The notes: generated from the letters alone by a model not told the origin. Shown: positions 23,990 through 34,930, counted from the first letter of the stretch. The stretch: DNA of 64,000 nucleotides from Acheta domesticus (GCA_031308135.1 JAHLJT010008756.1:134928949-134992948), one strand, 5' to 3'. Made by a program: numbers and translations.

Positions 23990-24283
23990 ACACGATCATT
24001 CCTTCCTCTTCCGCACACATACTTACACTAACATTCACTACACTACCACACATGCCGGGAGACCGGTCGGGAGCTTCGAGTTTGTCCCGGCTGGAGCGGT
24101 GCCCCGCTGGTGGGAGATACCTGGTTGAGGAAAACCCCGCTAGTCCACGGTAGGTTGGCGCCAGATCTCGCCATCCAGCAGAGGAACATCACCGCCACCT
24201 CCCGATGAAAAAACACGCACTAAACTTGCGGGACTAATGACCTCTGTAGTTCATATATTCCGGAATCACGATCAATCAATCCA
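23990..24283 (+). repeat. 5'-truncated S2 inserted into S2, with TSD
   Basis: The sequence runs from ACACGATCATTCCTTCC through GACCGGTCGGGAGCTT, GCGGTGCCCCGCTGG and GGGAGATACCTGGTTG to an ATCAATCAATCC tail, and is flanked by CCAGCGG at 23983-23989 and 24284-24290. Tail position, 5' truncation and TSD together show target-primed retroposition into a pre-existing, oppositely oriented S2. Confidence 0.85.
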
Positions 24284-24395
24284 CCAGCGGCAGAATTCGA
24301 CATAATGTGGAAAATCCGCTGCTGTCGGGACTCGAACTGGGGATGGTAGTCTCTGCAGCGGCAAGGGGGCGTTCGGTCTGCATCGACCCCTCCCA
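24284..24395 (-). repeat. S2 copy, 5' head, continuation of the split copy
   Basis: On the minus strand this reads CTCCGCTGCAGAGAC-like, CCCCAGTTCGAGTCCCGACA, GCGGATTTTCCACA and GTCGAATTCTGCCGCTGG. The TTCGAGTCCCGAC segment is close to a tRNA B-box, which supports a tRNA origin for the S2 head. Confidence 0.75.
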
Positions 24396-25940
24396 CCGCC
24401 CTCCGCCCCTCCCTTGCTCCGCCCCGTGGGCGGCTGGGCGGTAGCTCGGGGCGCCGGCAGCCGCTCGCCGCTTTTTTTTCCGCTTCCCAAAGCAGCCGTT
24501 ACGTAGGCGTTGCCGCGTCTGCCTCAAAATAACGTGATTAAGAGCTTTGGGGGAAATACATTTTTTCTCGCGCGTTGCGTTAAAGAACATCGAGATTTTG
24601 TTATGTCTCCTCGGCTAGCCAAAATGTCAGCGGCCGGTGTTAAACAAGATTCTCTTCTGGTTCTTTGTGCAATATGTAAGTAAAAGAGGTAATCTGGGGG
24701 TGACAGTTACGAGGCAGCTACTATTAATGAATTCTTAGGCCAAATCTTGACGGCTACAGCTGATCTTGGAATTATAAAACATAAATCTTAAGGAATAGCG
24801 CGCGAAAGAAATTTTCTTATTCTCTGGCAGTTTGTTGGCGTAATTTGATAAACGTACTCAACGATCAAATTATCATATTTTCAGAATTACTTGTTTCGGA
24901 AATATACTTACCCTGAAAATGTAAAAGCCCTTGAATCTATAGGCTAAAGTCCCTTAATTTGGAATACGTTCCTAATGTGATAAACAGAAGTATCGGATCC
25001 GTATTGAGCTGACGTCTCGAGGCAAAATTTGTGAACTACTTTGAAGAGGCTCTGATCGAAGAAAACATGTTAATAGTGTTATTCGATAAGACAGAAAAGA
25101 ACAGAAGATGTACGGTAAGATAACGGATTCAAATACTCATGTAATGAACTCTGTAAGATTTTGAAGAATAGGATGACCAGAGTATTTGAAGAAGAAATGT
25201 AATGATAAAGCAAGGACTTTTGCACGTAGTGTCTAGGGAACGGGGTGAGGGCTAATAGGTAGTCGCAAAGAGTGATAAGTAATGCAGGGTATGTGGGGTT
25301 GAGGAAGAATATTGGAATCATGTATTAGAAAGATGTATGGCGATAGGACGGAAGAAAAATTGTGTTGATATATACATACAAGATAAACTGGAAACGATGT
25401 TGGCATGATCAGAGAGAGAGGAGGTGACGGTGATAGAGAATTAGAGGAGGCAAATTAATAATTGAAGGGAAGGAAAGATGTAGGATAGGGTATTGATTAT
25501 AACCTGAGGAAAGAAAAATAGAAAGCTGACTGTGATGGTGGTTGTGGTAGTAAGTTGAATCGGTGGTAATTACAACGTAATCATGAGTAATTATTATAAA
25601 GCAATTGCTATTATGAATACTGTTGTTGTGGAATTGGCTGCATTTTGTAATGATTACTCTGATTGTATGATAATTACGACAGAAATATAATTGTGAAGCC
25701 TACCGCATCCCCGAGAGGGAGTTGGTGGTTAAAAATAAAACACAATCTAGATGAGCAGAAGGAAAGAACGATTGGTCGCACACGTGCGCTGTGCATCGGG
25801 CGTTCTCTTAATAACGTGCACGTAATGCAGGGCCGTGGAGGGTTTGGAGAGATACCAAAGGGGCTCCCTGGGCCGTCCGCTCGCGCTCTCTCGCTCCGGG
25901 AGCAGCAACCCCCCTCCCCCCCCTCTGCGCCCCGAACTAC
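24396..25940. other. Unassigned; C-rich patch then AT-rich DNA
   Basis: 24385-24440 is C-rich. From 24500 to 25850 the sequence is AT-rich with no repeat recognised. 25850-25930 is another C-rich patch adjoining the next element. Confidence 0.4.
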
Positions 25941-26779
25941 GGATGCGACATCGACGTCCATGTTTGTAAAACATCATTTTTACTTTCCCCTATGCGGAGT
26001 GATATACGTAGTATAGGGAAAGTTATGTAATGCTGCGCAAAAAAATGGCCAATTTTCGCCAGAAAAAAATTCGTTGCCGGGCCGTGGTAACGAAAAAGTG
26101 GATAAAACCAGTTGCTAAATTAAGAGAAAAAAAATCCCCTAACACGTGCTGTAGCCAGAAACCCTGTTTTGTGGGTCCTTGATACCGAAAAACCAATTGA
26201 AAGGAAAACTCCCGTCCGTCCGTCCGTCCGTCCGTCCGTCCGTTCGTCCACATGGTGGAACCCAAGGCACAGTTCACATGGTGGAACCCAAGGCACGCTG
26301 TAGGTACCACTTACATCGACCGAAGTCTCTCGCCCGAGATGTCCTCTATGCCCTTGTATTTCCTATTTCTTCGTATTCATTTCTCGCATTGAGATGCGGC
26401 AATAAACACGCTGTAGCCGTAGGGTCTGCCCCTTCTTCTCGTACCCTCATTCGGAGAGTTAATAAATATGCACACCCTCAAATTAAATTTTAACGCGCAC
26501 GAATCTAATATTTAGAGGTTACTAAACCAGCTTGAAAACACTGATGGTTTTTAGTCGATGCATTTTTAACTAGCACACATTTATCTGACATGAACTGTAG
26601 TCTTCTTTCTGTCCAACTTCTCGGCTGCCGCTAACATATTTGTATTAAACACTGAATGGAATGTCTACCTCATTCCTTGCCGCCATTTCCATACCAACCA
26701 TACCGTTTTGAACATGGATGTTTTAATTTTGAACATGGATATTTGCTAACATGGATGTTTTGATATCGATGTCGCATCC
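25941..26779. mobile_element. Probable TIR element, about 839 bp
   Basis: The left end reads GGATGCGACATCGA at 25941, followed after a short offset by GTCCATGTTTG. The right end, read on the minus strand from 26779, gives GGATGCGACATCGA and then CATCCATGTTAGCAAA. The interior includes a (CCGT)n tract and a 22-bp direct duplication. No TSD or transposase was identified. Confidence 0.45.
26212..26248. repeat. Microsatellite (CCGT)n
   Basis: About eight CCGT units with one C-to-T change near the end. They are followed directly by two copies of CACATGGTGGAACCCAAGGC at 26249 and 26275 (26-bp period). Confidence 0.93.
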
Positions 26780-29103
26780 TTGCCGTGCTTCGGGCGCAGC
26801 CATCCGCTGCAGTGCCCCCCCCCCTTCGTCCCCCCCCCCCCGGTCGCTGGGCGCTCCACACCGCAGCGCCATCACTCGCTATCTGCTCGCAAACGCCGCG
26901 CGCGTCTCCCCAAACGAAGATCTCTCTCCCCCCCTCCCTCCCCCTCCTCCACCCCCTCCGCCTCGCTCACGCGTTGCGCGCTCATCGATATTGATCGCTC
27001 TGCGGGAGCGCACTGCGGAGCTGTTTTATTTTTTTCGCTACCTCTTTCGCCGTATGGAGAGCTATATCGGGATAATGACTCGCTCGAAACGTGTTCGGTC
27101 GGTGATTATGTGACGTTCTATTGCCGTTGCGCGCGTAATTCGTAAATTGATCGGCCGCCCGCGAGATTGCGCACCCCCCCTCCCCCTCCCCGCAGCGGGC
27201 GAAGCGTATGCGGCGGGAGGGAGCAACTACACGCAAAATATCATGCATAAACATTTCTTTGCGTATTCGTCCCAATAATCGCTTCGCCGGTTGCCTCCGT
27301 AGGGTAGCATGTATTGCGCGAGCGGTGCCGTCAACTACCGGTGTGTGTGTCGTGTGTGTGATATACGCCCTTTGGTCGGGGCCTCGGAAGGCCCAGCGCA
27401 GCTGGCGAGCGGCGCTGGGGAATGCGCGACTGCGGCCAGGGCACGGGGCACGAGGTGGTCAGCTTGCGCTCATGCGGTGCGTCGTTGGGAACGATCGGGT
27501 TTATAATGCATGGTTGCAGTTGTGATGTTGTGGGTCACGTCTCTTCAACTGCTTCGTTCTGTTGCATTTTGCTCACGAGATTCATTATCAACAATCCTAT
27601 CACCCAACACATAGCTCACCTATCTAATAATTTCTATTCCAATATAAACTAAATAGCCCAAGCCGCCCACTATAACTTAGCATTAATCAATTATTTCCCA
27701 ACCCGTATTAGAAACAGATTCCCATTAGAAGCATTCTTAAATATTTTCTCCACACAGTAGCTGAAATAGTAGGTGCTATGTGAGTCTCCTACATCGAACA
27801 GTCGTTAGTTTAGTAAATAAGTTAGAATAAGAATAGTTATAAGCCAGCAAAATACATACGAAGAAGTAATACTTACTGAAATATGTAAATATCAACGATA
27901 AGTATTTTTTAAATCCTTTGTCCATTTATATTTTGCCCTGTCTGCTTTTTATCTTTTTATGAACCTTTTCTTTCCACGTAATCTTACGTTCATTTCACAA
28001 CGCCGTTCCATGAACTTCTTACCTCTTTCAACTTGCCAGTCGAGTAATTCTCCCCTTCATTGATACACGTACTTTGCGTTTTTGTTTCGTGTCGAAACCA
28101 TACGAAAACCCGTCTATGCTCTCGTTTCGACTGAGTTTCAACTACATCTCTTCTCCAAGGCGAAAACGGAGCTTAGAACGATCTCTTGCGTACGTACATT
28201 GCCTATTTCACGTCACTCTCGCATGTTTTCGTCTGTGAAAGCTCTACTGCCATTCTTTATGTGAATTACTGATTTCTTGGTGTGATCTTCTGTATTTACA
28301 GCCGGCAACTTTCAAATATTACGAACCAAATTCCCAATTAAAACTTCTCTTAGAGTAGAAGTGCAAGTTGATGTCTACCCACTATCTTCGCATCGTCTGT
28401 AGAACTTCGAACGCTCACTTCGTAGATGGCGGTTGTATTCTATGAGGAAAGACTCCTGCGCCAGCTCATGTGCTGTAGTTCGACCACGTAAAAAAGAAAA
28501 CGGGACTGCGCATGCGCGAAAAGTGGCGTAGGGGAAGGTTCTTTCTCTTAGAGACTCCACTTTCCCGCCTTAAGGAGTCACCGCCGCCGCCGCCTCGGCC
28601 TGGGCGGGCAGAGAGAAGACAGCCTGGCCTTGACGAACGTCCCGAACCCTAGAGCAGGGGTGACAAGGTCTTCTACTGGTGGCAGTAGCACGCTTCGTGG
28701 CACCGTTGTATGCCACGAGCTTGTCTGCGCAACTAGCGTCGGGAAAGAGAACTATTAGCCACCCCGCCGCTTTACAATAGGAATGCCGTTGTCTCTGGTG
28801 GGGGGGGGATAATGAACTGCGTGGTGGGGCGATTTCGTTGTGCCACGGACTCCCGCTCGTGGCATCGACCTTGACAACTTTGCCCTAGAGTGTTGAAGCG
28901 TGAGAACTAAGTTGCAAGAGCGAATCGGTTGTCGTTGCAGCCAGTCCTTGATTTCAACTGAGCTCCCCCTCGGGAGCAGTGGGGGATGGCTTCGCCACGC
29001 CTCCCGAGGTAAGCGACGCCATAATGGTTTTTTTCTGAGTCGTCGAGCAATAGTTCGAATGTTGGCTTGTCTCCATTTACGCTAGCCCAGTATCTCGTGG
29101 TCG
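26780..29103. other. Unassigned; CpG-rich patches
   Basis: GC- and CpG-rich patches at 26810-27000, 27120-27230, 27300-27510 and 28560-28880 alternate with AT-rich DNA. Open frames of up to 121 codons in the first patch are Pro/Arg/Ser-rich on both strands. No domain, repeat copy or RNA gene was recognised. Confidence 0.4.
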
Positions 29104-29111
29104 CCTTGGTT

Positions 29112-29354
29112 CAGGGGCGGATCCAGCCGATCATTTTAAGGGGGGTCGTATTACATTTTTGTTAAGTAATAACATATTTGTTATTATATTGTATATTATT
29201 TTTGTAGTGTACATAAGATGCTATGCAACATTATTGTTTAAATACATAATTTTAACATAAGGAAATATTTAAATCAATTTTGCCAATTGAAGGAAGGTAA
29301 CAAACGAAAACTCTAGGCCTTTTGGGGGGAGGGGCATGGTCTGGTCCGCTACCG
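29112..29354. mobile_element. hAT-type MITE, 243 bp, with 8-bp TSD
   Basis: The left end is CAGGGGCGGATCCAGC. The right end on the minus strand is CGGTAGCGGACCAGACC, a degraded match. Perfect 8-bp duplications CCTTGGTT lie at 29104-29111 and 29355-29362. TIRs of the CAG.GGCGGATCCAG kind with 8-bp TSDs are typical of hAT elements. The interior is AT-rich and non-coding. Confidence 0.8.
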
Positions 29355-29439
29355 CCTTGGTTATATGCTGGCTATTCCTTTGCGAAGTGCGAAGGCTGCA
29401 GGTAGGAATCTGCGGAGAGAAAACCGCTCTCCGCTGCGC

Positions 29440-29765
29440 TGTGCATGTGTGTTGGGGAGGGGGGGAGGGCCAGCCGTCCGAGCGAGCGTGACGCGGGCCG
29501 ACGTCACGCCATCAGCTGGCGCTATAAATACGCGCGCGGCCATGTGGCTGCGCAGACACGTGCTGCGGCGGCGGCGGCGGGGCGGTGGGTGGCAAAAAGC
29601 GGCCTCGCGCCGGCACCGGGAGGTCTCCGCCGGCGCCCGCACGTGCGCGCCCGCGCCCCCCCCCACCCGCTCCAACGGCGCTCGTCGTCGCGGCTATTTA
29701 CCGCTCCCCGCGGCCTGGCTCGGTGCTCCCCCGCGCACGGGCGTGACGGACGCACTCAAAGAAGA
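29440..29765 (+). promoter_or_regulatory. CpG island with CRE-like site and TATA box
   Basis: GACGTCACGCC near 29499 is followed 20 bp later by GCGCTATAAATACGCGCGCG (TATA at 29523-29530), then GGCGGCGGCGG at about 29568. Open frames of 104-145 codons cross it but have the low-complexity composition expected of a CpG island. It is the best-formed of the islands in which CRE-like and TATA-like motifs pair. A promoter is inferred; the transcript is unknown. Confidence 0.4.
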
Positions 29766-29866
29766 CCTCATCGCAGTGGCGTAGCTTCGGTTGGTGTCAC
29801 CTGGGGCGAAGCTAATGGAGTCACTCCCCCCCATAAATTAAGTATAAAAATATCTATTGCTGCATA

Positions 29867-30175
29867 CTCTCTCAATCAGTGAATTGAGCTGAGCAAATCA
29901 GTGAAAATTGGGTCCACGTTTTGAATCAGTGAAACTTCGCTGTTTGAATCAGTGAAATGTGTGACACTAATTGAACGTGACGACTGAACGATCAGTGAGC
30001 GATAGTGGCGAGGCACGTTTACCACTGACGATCAGTGAAATGCTGGCGATCATAATGAAAAGGTTCGCATATTTGCTGATTGTCAGCGAAACTACCCATT
30101 TCGACAGAAGATAACAGTGACTTCGGCTCTCACTGATTGAATCAGCGACAATTTCACTGATTCAGATTCAGAGAG
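29867..30175 (-). mobile_element. MITE N, copy 1, nested in the hAT element
   Basis: On the minus strand it starts CTCTCTGAATCTGAATCAGT and is collinear with the 46315-46676 copy over nearly its whole length, with TTTCGCTGACAATCAGC, ATATGCGAACCTTTTCAT and TCACTGATTCAAACAG in order. Its ends form inverted repeats (CTCTCTCAATCAGTGAA against CTCTCTGAATCTGAATCAGTGAA). GAATCAGTGA and TCACTGATTC recur throughout. Confidence 0.85.
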
Positions 30176-30176
30176 T

Positions 30177-30229
30177 AGATTGTACATTGTTTTATTAAAT
30201 TGTATATTTAATAAAATAATGTACAATCT
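30177..30229. repeat. AT-rich palindrome
   Basis: AGATTGTACATTGTTTTATT is mirrored by AATAAAATAATGTACAATCT, arms of about 21-24 bp around a short loop. It directly abuts MITE N and can form a stable hairpin or cruciform. Confidence 0.85.
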
Positions 30230-30984
30230 GTTTATATTTGCAAACTTTGTTAATATTTCGTACAGGTACTGTACAATGTATTTATTAAATTTATTGCGTT
30301 TTAGTTTTCATTATTTCTTTGCTTTGCTTTTTTAGTATTTATGACTTAAATGTATACTTATTAAATTAATATAAATAATTTTTAACTAAACCGTAAAAAA
30401 TATTATAACTCCAACAATAAAATTTTCAAACCTCTAAAACTAAGAAAACTAACCATTAATATATATTTTTTAAGTAAATGATTTAAATTGTATAATTCCA
30501 ACTACAAAGTATTTTAATTGGTGTCACCCGGGGCGCGCCGTCCCCCCTGCCCCTCCTTGCTACGCCACTGCCTTATCGGCTATTTCAGGACGCCCACTTC
30601 CGTTGGATCGAATGAAACGGCTTGGTCAAGGCTGCGCTTGGTTGCAAGGGACTTTGTATAAACGCGTCGAGTGTCCAAAATGTCGTATTGGTTGTACATC
30701 GTTCACTTAACACACGAAAAATGATTAATAACATCGTAGATTGTGATAAAAATTAAGGGAAAGAGGACAGTTTTCTACTGTGGTGTATAAAAGGGATTTT
30801 TGTATCACCACGCGTGCGTGAAAATAGTATTTTCTTTAGATGTGACTTCTCTGTGAAAAAGAAATAGTTTTTACTTCGGGCATTACTGCTTGAAAAGACT
30901 TTTTCGCACAAAGATGACGAAAGACCAGTTATGATTCGCAGTAGAATAATTTTCACACCATCTGAGGGAAATTTTTTTGTTCAT

Positions 30985-31512
30985 TGATTACTTTGTGTTT
31001 CCGGGCGCGATTACAGCTACGGGCGTTATCCCCTACGTGTAGTGCATGTGTTCTACCACGGGAAGAGGCTGTATTCTCCCGCTGGGTGGTGGATCCAGCA
31101 CCGACCTACTCGTTCGCTTGTAGGGTTTCCCCATCCAGGTAACTCTCACCATCGGCCCTCCATTCCCAGCCTGGACAAGCTCTACGTTTGCGACACGTGC
31201 AGCAGCGCGGTGCATGTGTGTGTGTGTGTGTGGTAATGAAGGACAAGGATGAGGAAAGAATGATCATGTGCGGTCCATGACCCTTTTATTAAGGTACTCC
31301 TCCGGCATTCACCTGGTATCGATCGCAGAAACCACGGAAAACTACCGCTCAGGAGCAGCCGAGCAGTAGAATTATTCTTCATACATCGAGTGAATTCGTC
31401 GGAATTAGGTAAGAGTCGAAATCCTGCCACCGTCAGCACTCGAATCCTAGGGCCTCCCGCTCAGAGGCGCTGCAGAGACCTCAATTGATGCCCTGAGCCA
31501 CCTCAGCCGGTG
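30985..31512 (-). repeat. S2, near full-length copy
   Basis: From high to low coordinates it reads GAGGTGGCTCAGGGCATCAA, CTCTGCAGCGCCTCTGAGCG, GCCCTAGGATTCGAGTGCTG, ACGGTGGCAGGATTTCGAC, TACCAGGTGAATGCCGGAGG, a (GT)n/(AC)n patch at 31215-31233, and TGCACTACACGTAG near the 3' end. The head keeps a recognisable B-box-like GGATTCGAGTGC. Confidence 0.85.
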
Positions 31513-31744
31513 TGTAGTTGGTGAGCGTATGAATTACATGCGTCGACCTGTCAGTCTGGACAAAAAAATGCTACATTTTGTCCGTGGAAAATGCAATCCA
31601 GTCACGCCATTCATAAAAAGTAACCGCTGTGTAGGGGAGCTCGTGTAACGGCAGACGCTGCGCCTGAGCTTTCACCCCGGAGACAGGCAGCGGCGTCGCC
31701 CTGTTTGCGCATTGCGCACAGGCCTCATTACGGCGTGTGGACCC

Positions 31745-32020
31745 TCCGCACACACGCGCACTCGCCCCCACCCACGGCCACGCCCCCGGCTTTGCCCACT
31801 CCCACGCCCACACCGCCGCCCACGCTGCCCCCCACGCCGCCGCCCTCTCCACCGCCCCACCCTTCCACCACTCCACCCCCTCCATCGCCCCCGCCCCCAC
31901 CCCCGCCCCCACCACCACCTCCACCCCTGCCCCCACCCGCGCCCCCACCACCTCTCACGCCCACGCTCACGCCGCCGCCCACATCGTCGCCCAGGCCCAG
32001 GCCCCTGCACCGGCCCCCCC
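31745..32020. repeat. C-rich low-complexity block, CCCCCAC-type
   Basis: CCACCC, CCCCCGC and CACGCC units on this strand, with open frames of 100-160 codons on both strands rich in Pro/Thr or Gly. These are composition artefacts, with no signal peptide or domain. Confidence 0.9.
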
Positions 32021-32969
32021 TCTCCGGCTCCATCTATGCAATGCAGGGAGGTGCACACAGGCACGAGGTGCGCAGTGACTTTGTAGGACGTTGGTGCATT
32101 CTGCTGGCAATGTATACGCCACGAGTTCCAGATTTTCTTCGACGAAGCTATTTGCTCTGTCAATCATTGAGGTGATTGTAGGTTTATATGAGTATTCTTG
32201 ATTCTTGGACAGCATTCAATCCCACAATAAACAATGTATAAATACTTAACATTAACAAAAAAACAACTACCAATTTCGAATGGCAGGTATGAGTGAACGT
32301 GTTTTTCCTGTTTCATTTCCAGTGATCTTAAGAACGTAATGGGCTTCATCGTGTCATGTTCTACTGTTTGAACTGTCGACATACACAACAGTATCTCCTT
32401 CCAACATAAAAATTCACTAAAGACCCAACCTTATTTACTGGTTGCATTCGTAGGCAGGCTTCACTGTCTCGTATGGTTGGCAGGGGGTCGAAAAAAATGT
32501 TGAGAATTGTAGTTGAATCCATGCTAGCTTAAAATTATATCGCAGCTATTCATTAATTCGATAGTGTGCCTTGACAACAGACGTAGAAATGACGGCCTTC
32601 ACGGTGGTGATGGCGGCGCCAACCGTTGGAGGAATAATGGTTGCGAGCGATGTGCTTATTTGTCCGCTTTTTCTGGTGAGGAAATTAGGGCTCACTGAGA
32701 AGCTTCATAACTAACCTGTTAGGAGCCAATTTCGTAATATTCCTTTCCACGTATGTTTGACTTCTTGATGGATGGCCAAACATTTGTATACACCTTGTCA
32801 TGGTGTCGTAGTCTAATGTAATGAAACGAATACGTATACCGTTATAATAGTAAAGTGAAGTACAGTGAATTGCAGTGTGATCCTAATTGTATAAACATTC
32901 AGTGCGGAGTTATAGAAGTTTTTTTTATCTCTTAATGTAATTTAATGTTTAATGAATCCGTTGGTTTTT
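32021..32969. other. Unassigned AT-rich stretch
   Basis: No repeat copy and no open frame above 82 codons. A short GC-rich segment near 32600 is isolated. Confidence 0.4.
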
Positions 32970-33018
32970 ATATTATTATTATTTTATCATTATTTTTATT
33001 ATTTTACCATTATTATTA

Positions 33019-33050
<32 letters not shown>
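32970..33050. repeat. Microsatellite (ATT)n, interrupted
   Basis: Two runs of TTA/ATT units separated by ATCATTATTTTTATTATTTT-like sequence; the longer run is at 33008-33050. Confidence 0.92.
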
Positions 33051-33184
33051 GGTAATAGTGTTCTATGTTAATGAGAGACTGTGCATTATTATGTTTTTGT
33101 AATTAGCTGCCACCGGGTTATACCCAATTGCAGTTTAAATACATCTATTTCTATAATGGTTCGACGAGTTCGTTATCAATCATC

Positions 33185-33345
33185 GGCGAGTTCAGACTGC
33201 CTGGTGAGATCGACATCGGAGGCCGGCTGCAGTGGTCAGTGTTCGGCCGTGATTTCTCTGATCGCTTCCAGGTCAAAACTGGAGCAGCATCCCCCAAAAG
33301 AACTTTGGACCGCTTGCGATCCTCCCTAACCCTATCTTCTTCCCT
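33185..33345 (+). repeat. S2 fragment, diverged
   Basis: GGCCGGCTGCAGTGGTCAGT, CCGTGATTTCTCTGATCG and ACTGGAGCAGCATCCC follow the order of the S2 middle (GCCGGCTGCTCCGGTCGGTA, GTAGTTTCTCCGG, GCCGGAGCAGTACCC). Neither the head nor the 3' end is recognisable. Confidence 0.45.
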
Positions 33346-33549
33346 TACTCAATCCTCAGGGTGGAGCGGTGGATCGATCACTTACCTTCGTGTGCTCCAT
33401 TACGCCGATCCACAAAATCTCCTACAAGACCGTCCTAGGCGGCTAAGGGCCTTAAGCAGGCTGCAGAACCGGACAAAGAAAAGAAGAGAAGAAAATATTT
33501 GTAATAAAAATGTAAAATTAAAACAGAACTACAGGATGTACTTGAAAAT

Positions 33550-33813
33550 TTCAATTCAATTTCAATTTATTAGTAATTTGTTTACAGGATTATCCTATTA
33601 CAAATTGCTGTTTACATTCACAGCTCTGTCATAAACAATTTCATTACCAATAACTTCTCATAGAATAGGTCGTTAGCACATGATACAATATAAATAACAC
33701 AACAAATGTAAATAATATAGTAACATAATAACATAAGATACAAAAGAATTGCGACAACGGAACAAACAAATATATACAGAACAGCCTGTATCAAGTGAGA
33801 CAACCTGTGGAAT
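33550..33813 (-). mobile_element. Short retroposed insertion with 20-bp TSD
   Basis: TACAGGATGTACTTGAAAAT at 33530-33549 recurs at 33814-33833 with one change. Read on the minus strand, the 264-bp insert ends AATAAATTGAAATTGAATTG, an A-rich tail like those of non-LTR retrotransposons. A 62-codon minus-strand frame (33618-33803), Leu/Ile/Tyr/Cys-rich, is unassigned. The most likely source is a 5'-truncated LINE or a LINE-mobilised RNA; LINE identity is inferred from tail and TSD length. Confidence 0.75.
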
Positions 33814-33944
33814 TACAGGATGCACTTGAAAATAAAGTTGGGTGTGTGCCGCAGAGGCGACACCCGTGGTGGCGTGTGCATTGTTAAATTGCGCCCATTG
33901 CCCCGGAAAGATGCCACCTCATTTGCGGAGCTGCGGCCTTCGCC

Positions 33945-34930
33945 GCCGCCTGCGACCTCCATCGGGGCGACCGCAGCGGCCTCCGCGCCGCGCCGCCCGC
34001 CACCGCACTCGCACCTGGCGCCCCGCCCCCGCCACGCCCCCCCGCCCCGCCCCCATGCAGCCGCAGCCTGCACGCATTATGCACCCACCCCCCGCCGCCC
34101 GCGGTCGCCGCCCTCCCGCTGCCCATCGCCCCCACCGCACCGCACCGCGCACCGCACTCCCTCTCGCCTTTCGGTCGCTGCTATCGCCTTCAGCCATGGC
34201 CGTCGCCCACTGCCCACCACCCACTGTCCACTGCCCATCGTCCACCACCTTCAATCATAGCGTAATACCCCGTGCCCCTCCACATCACACTTTCTCCTTG
34301 CCTATCGCCTTCGGCCTACTGCCCCGCCGCCCACCGCTCGTCACCCACTGTTCACTGCCCACCGCCCACCTCCTTCCCTGCTCTTCGCCCAATGCCTTCT
34401 GCCCCACAGCACCGCACTCCCTCCTCACCCATCTCTCACTGCCATTTCCTTCAGCCTACTGCCACACCGCCCGGGCCAGACCGACATCGACGTCCACCGC
34501 CCCCTTGCCCATCGTCCTGCGCCTTTGCTCATCGCCCAATGCCCTCACCAAACCACACTCCCTCCTCGCCCATCGTTCACTGCTATCGCCTTCGGCCTCT
34601 TGCTCCACTGCCCGCGGCGAGGCCGAACCCGACTCCCGACTCCCGACTCCCGACTCCCGACTCCCGACTCCCGACTCCCGACTCCCGCCGCCCGCCGCCC
34701 GCCGCCCGCCACCCGCCACCCGCCTACTGCCCGCCGCTTTCGTTCATAGCTCAATGCCCCATTCCTCACCCCACCATACTCCCTCCTCGTCCATTGAACA
34801 CCACTAACGCCTTCAGCCTACTGCCCCCACCGTCCGCGGCCGCGACCACGCCGCAGGCCGAACTCCACCGTCCCACGCCCACTGTTCACCGCCCATCGTC
34901 CACGGCTTTCGCTCATCGCCCTATGCTCCG
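33945..34930. repeat. Large C-rich block with CCCACTG/CGCCCGC-type units
   Basis: Degenerate repeats (GCCCACTGCCCA, CTCCCTCCTCGCCCATCG, TTCAGCCTACTGCC, TTCGGCCTACTGCC) recur at irregular spacing, for example near 34310, 34450, 34590, 34815 and, beyond the block, 35425. This points to a higher-order unit of 100-150 bp. Frames of 150-320 codons are open in the plus direction without any domain and are considered artefacts. Confidence 0.8.
34630..34687. repeat. 7-bp tandem repeat (GACTCCC)n
   Basis: Eight consecutive GACTCCC units followed by five CCGCCCG-type units, within the C-rich block. Confidence 0.95.

Larger units (their letters stand above)
29774..30570. mobile_element. hAT-type nonautonomous element, 797 bp, with TSD
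   Basis: The left end is CAGTGGCGTAGC followed by GGTGTCACCTGGGGC. The right end on the minus strand is CAGTGGCGTAGC and, after a C/G-rich spacer, GCCCCGGGTGACACC. The flanks are CCTCATCG (29766-29773) and CCTTATCG (30571-30578), an 8-bp TSD with one change. The interior is AT-rich apart from the nested MITE N. No transposase remains. A matching end lies at 22112-22151. Confidence 0.82.

Noticed and set aside
33842..34807. 321-codon frame in the C-rich block
   Set aside because: Composition-driven; it spans the (GACTCCC)n tract and its residues repeat with the DNA units.
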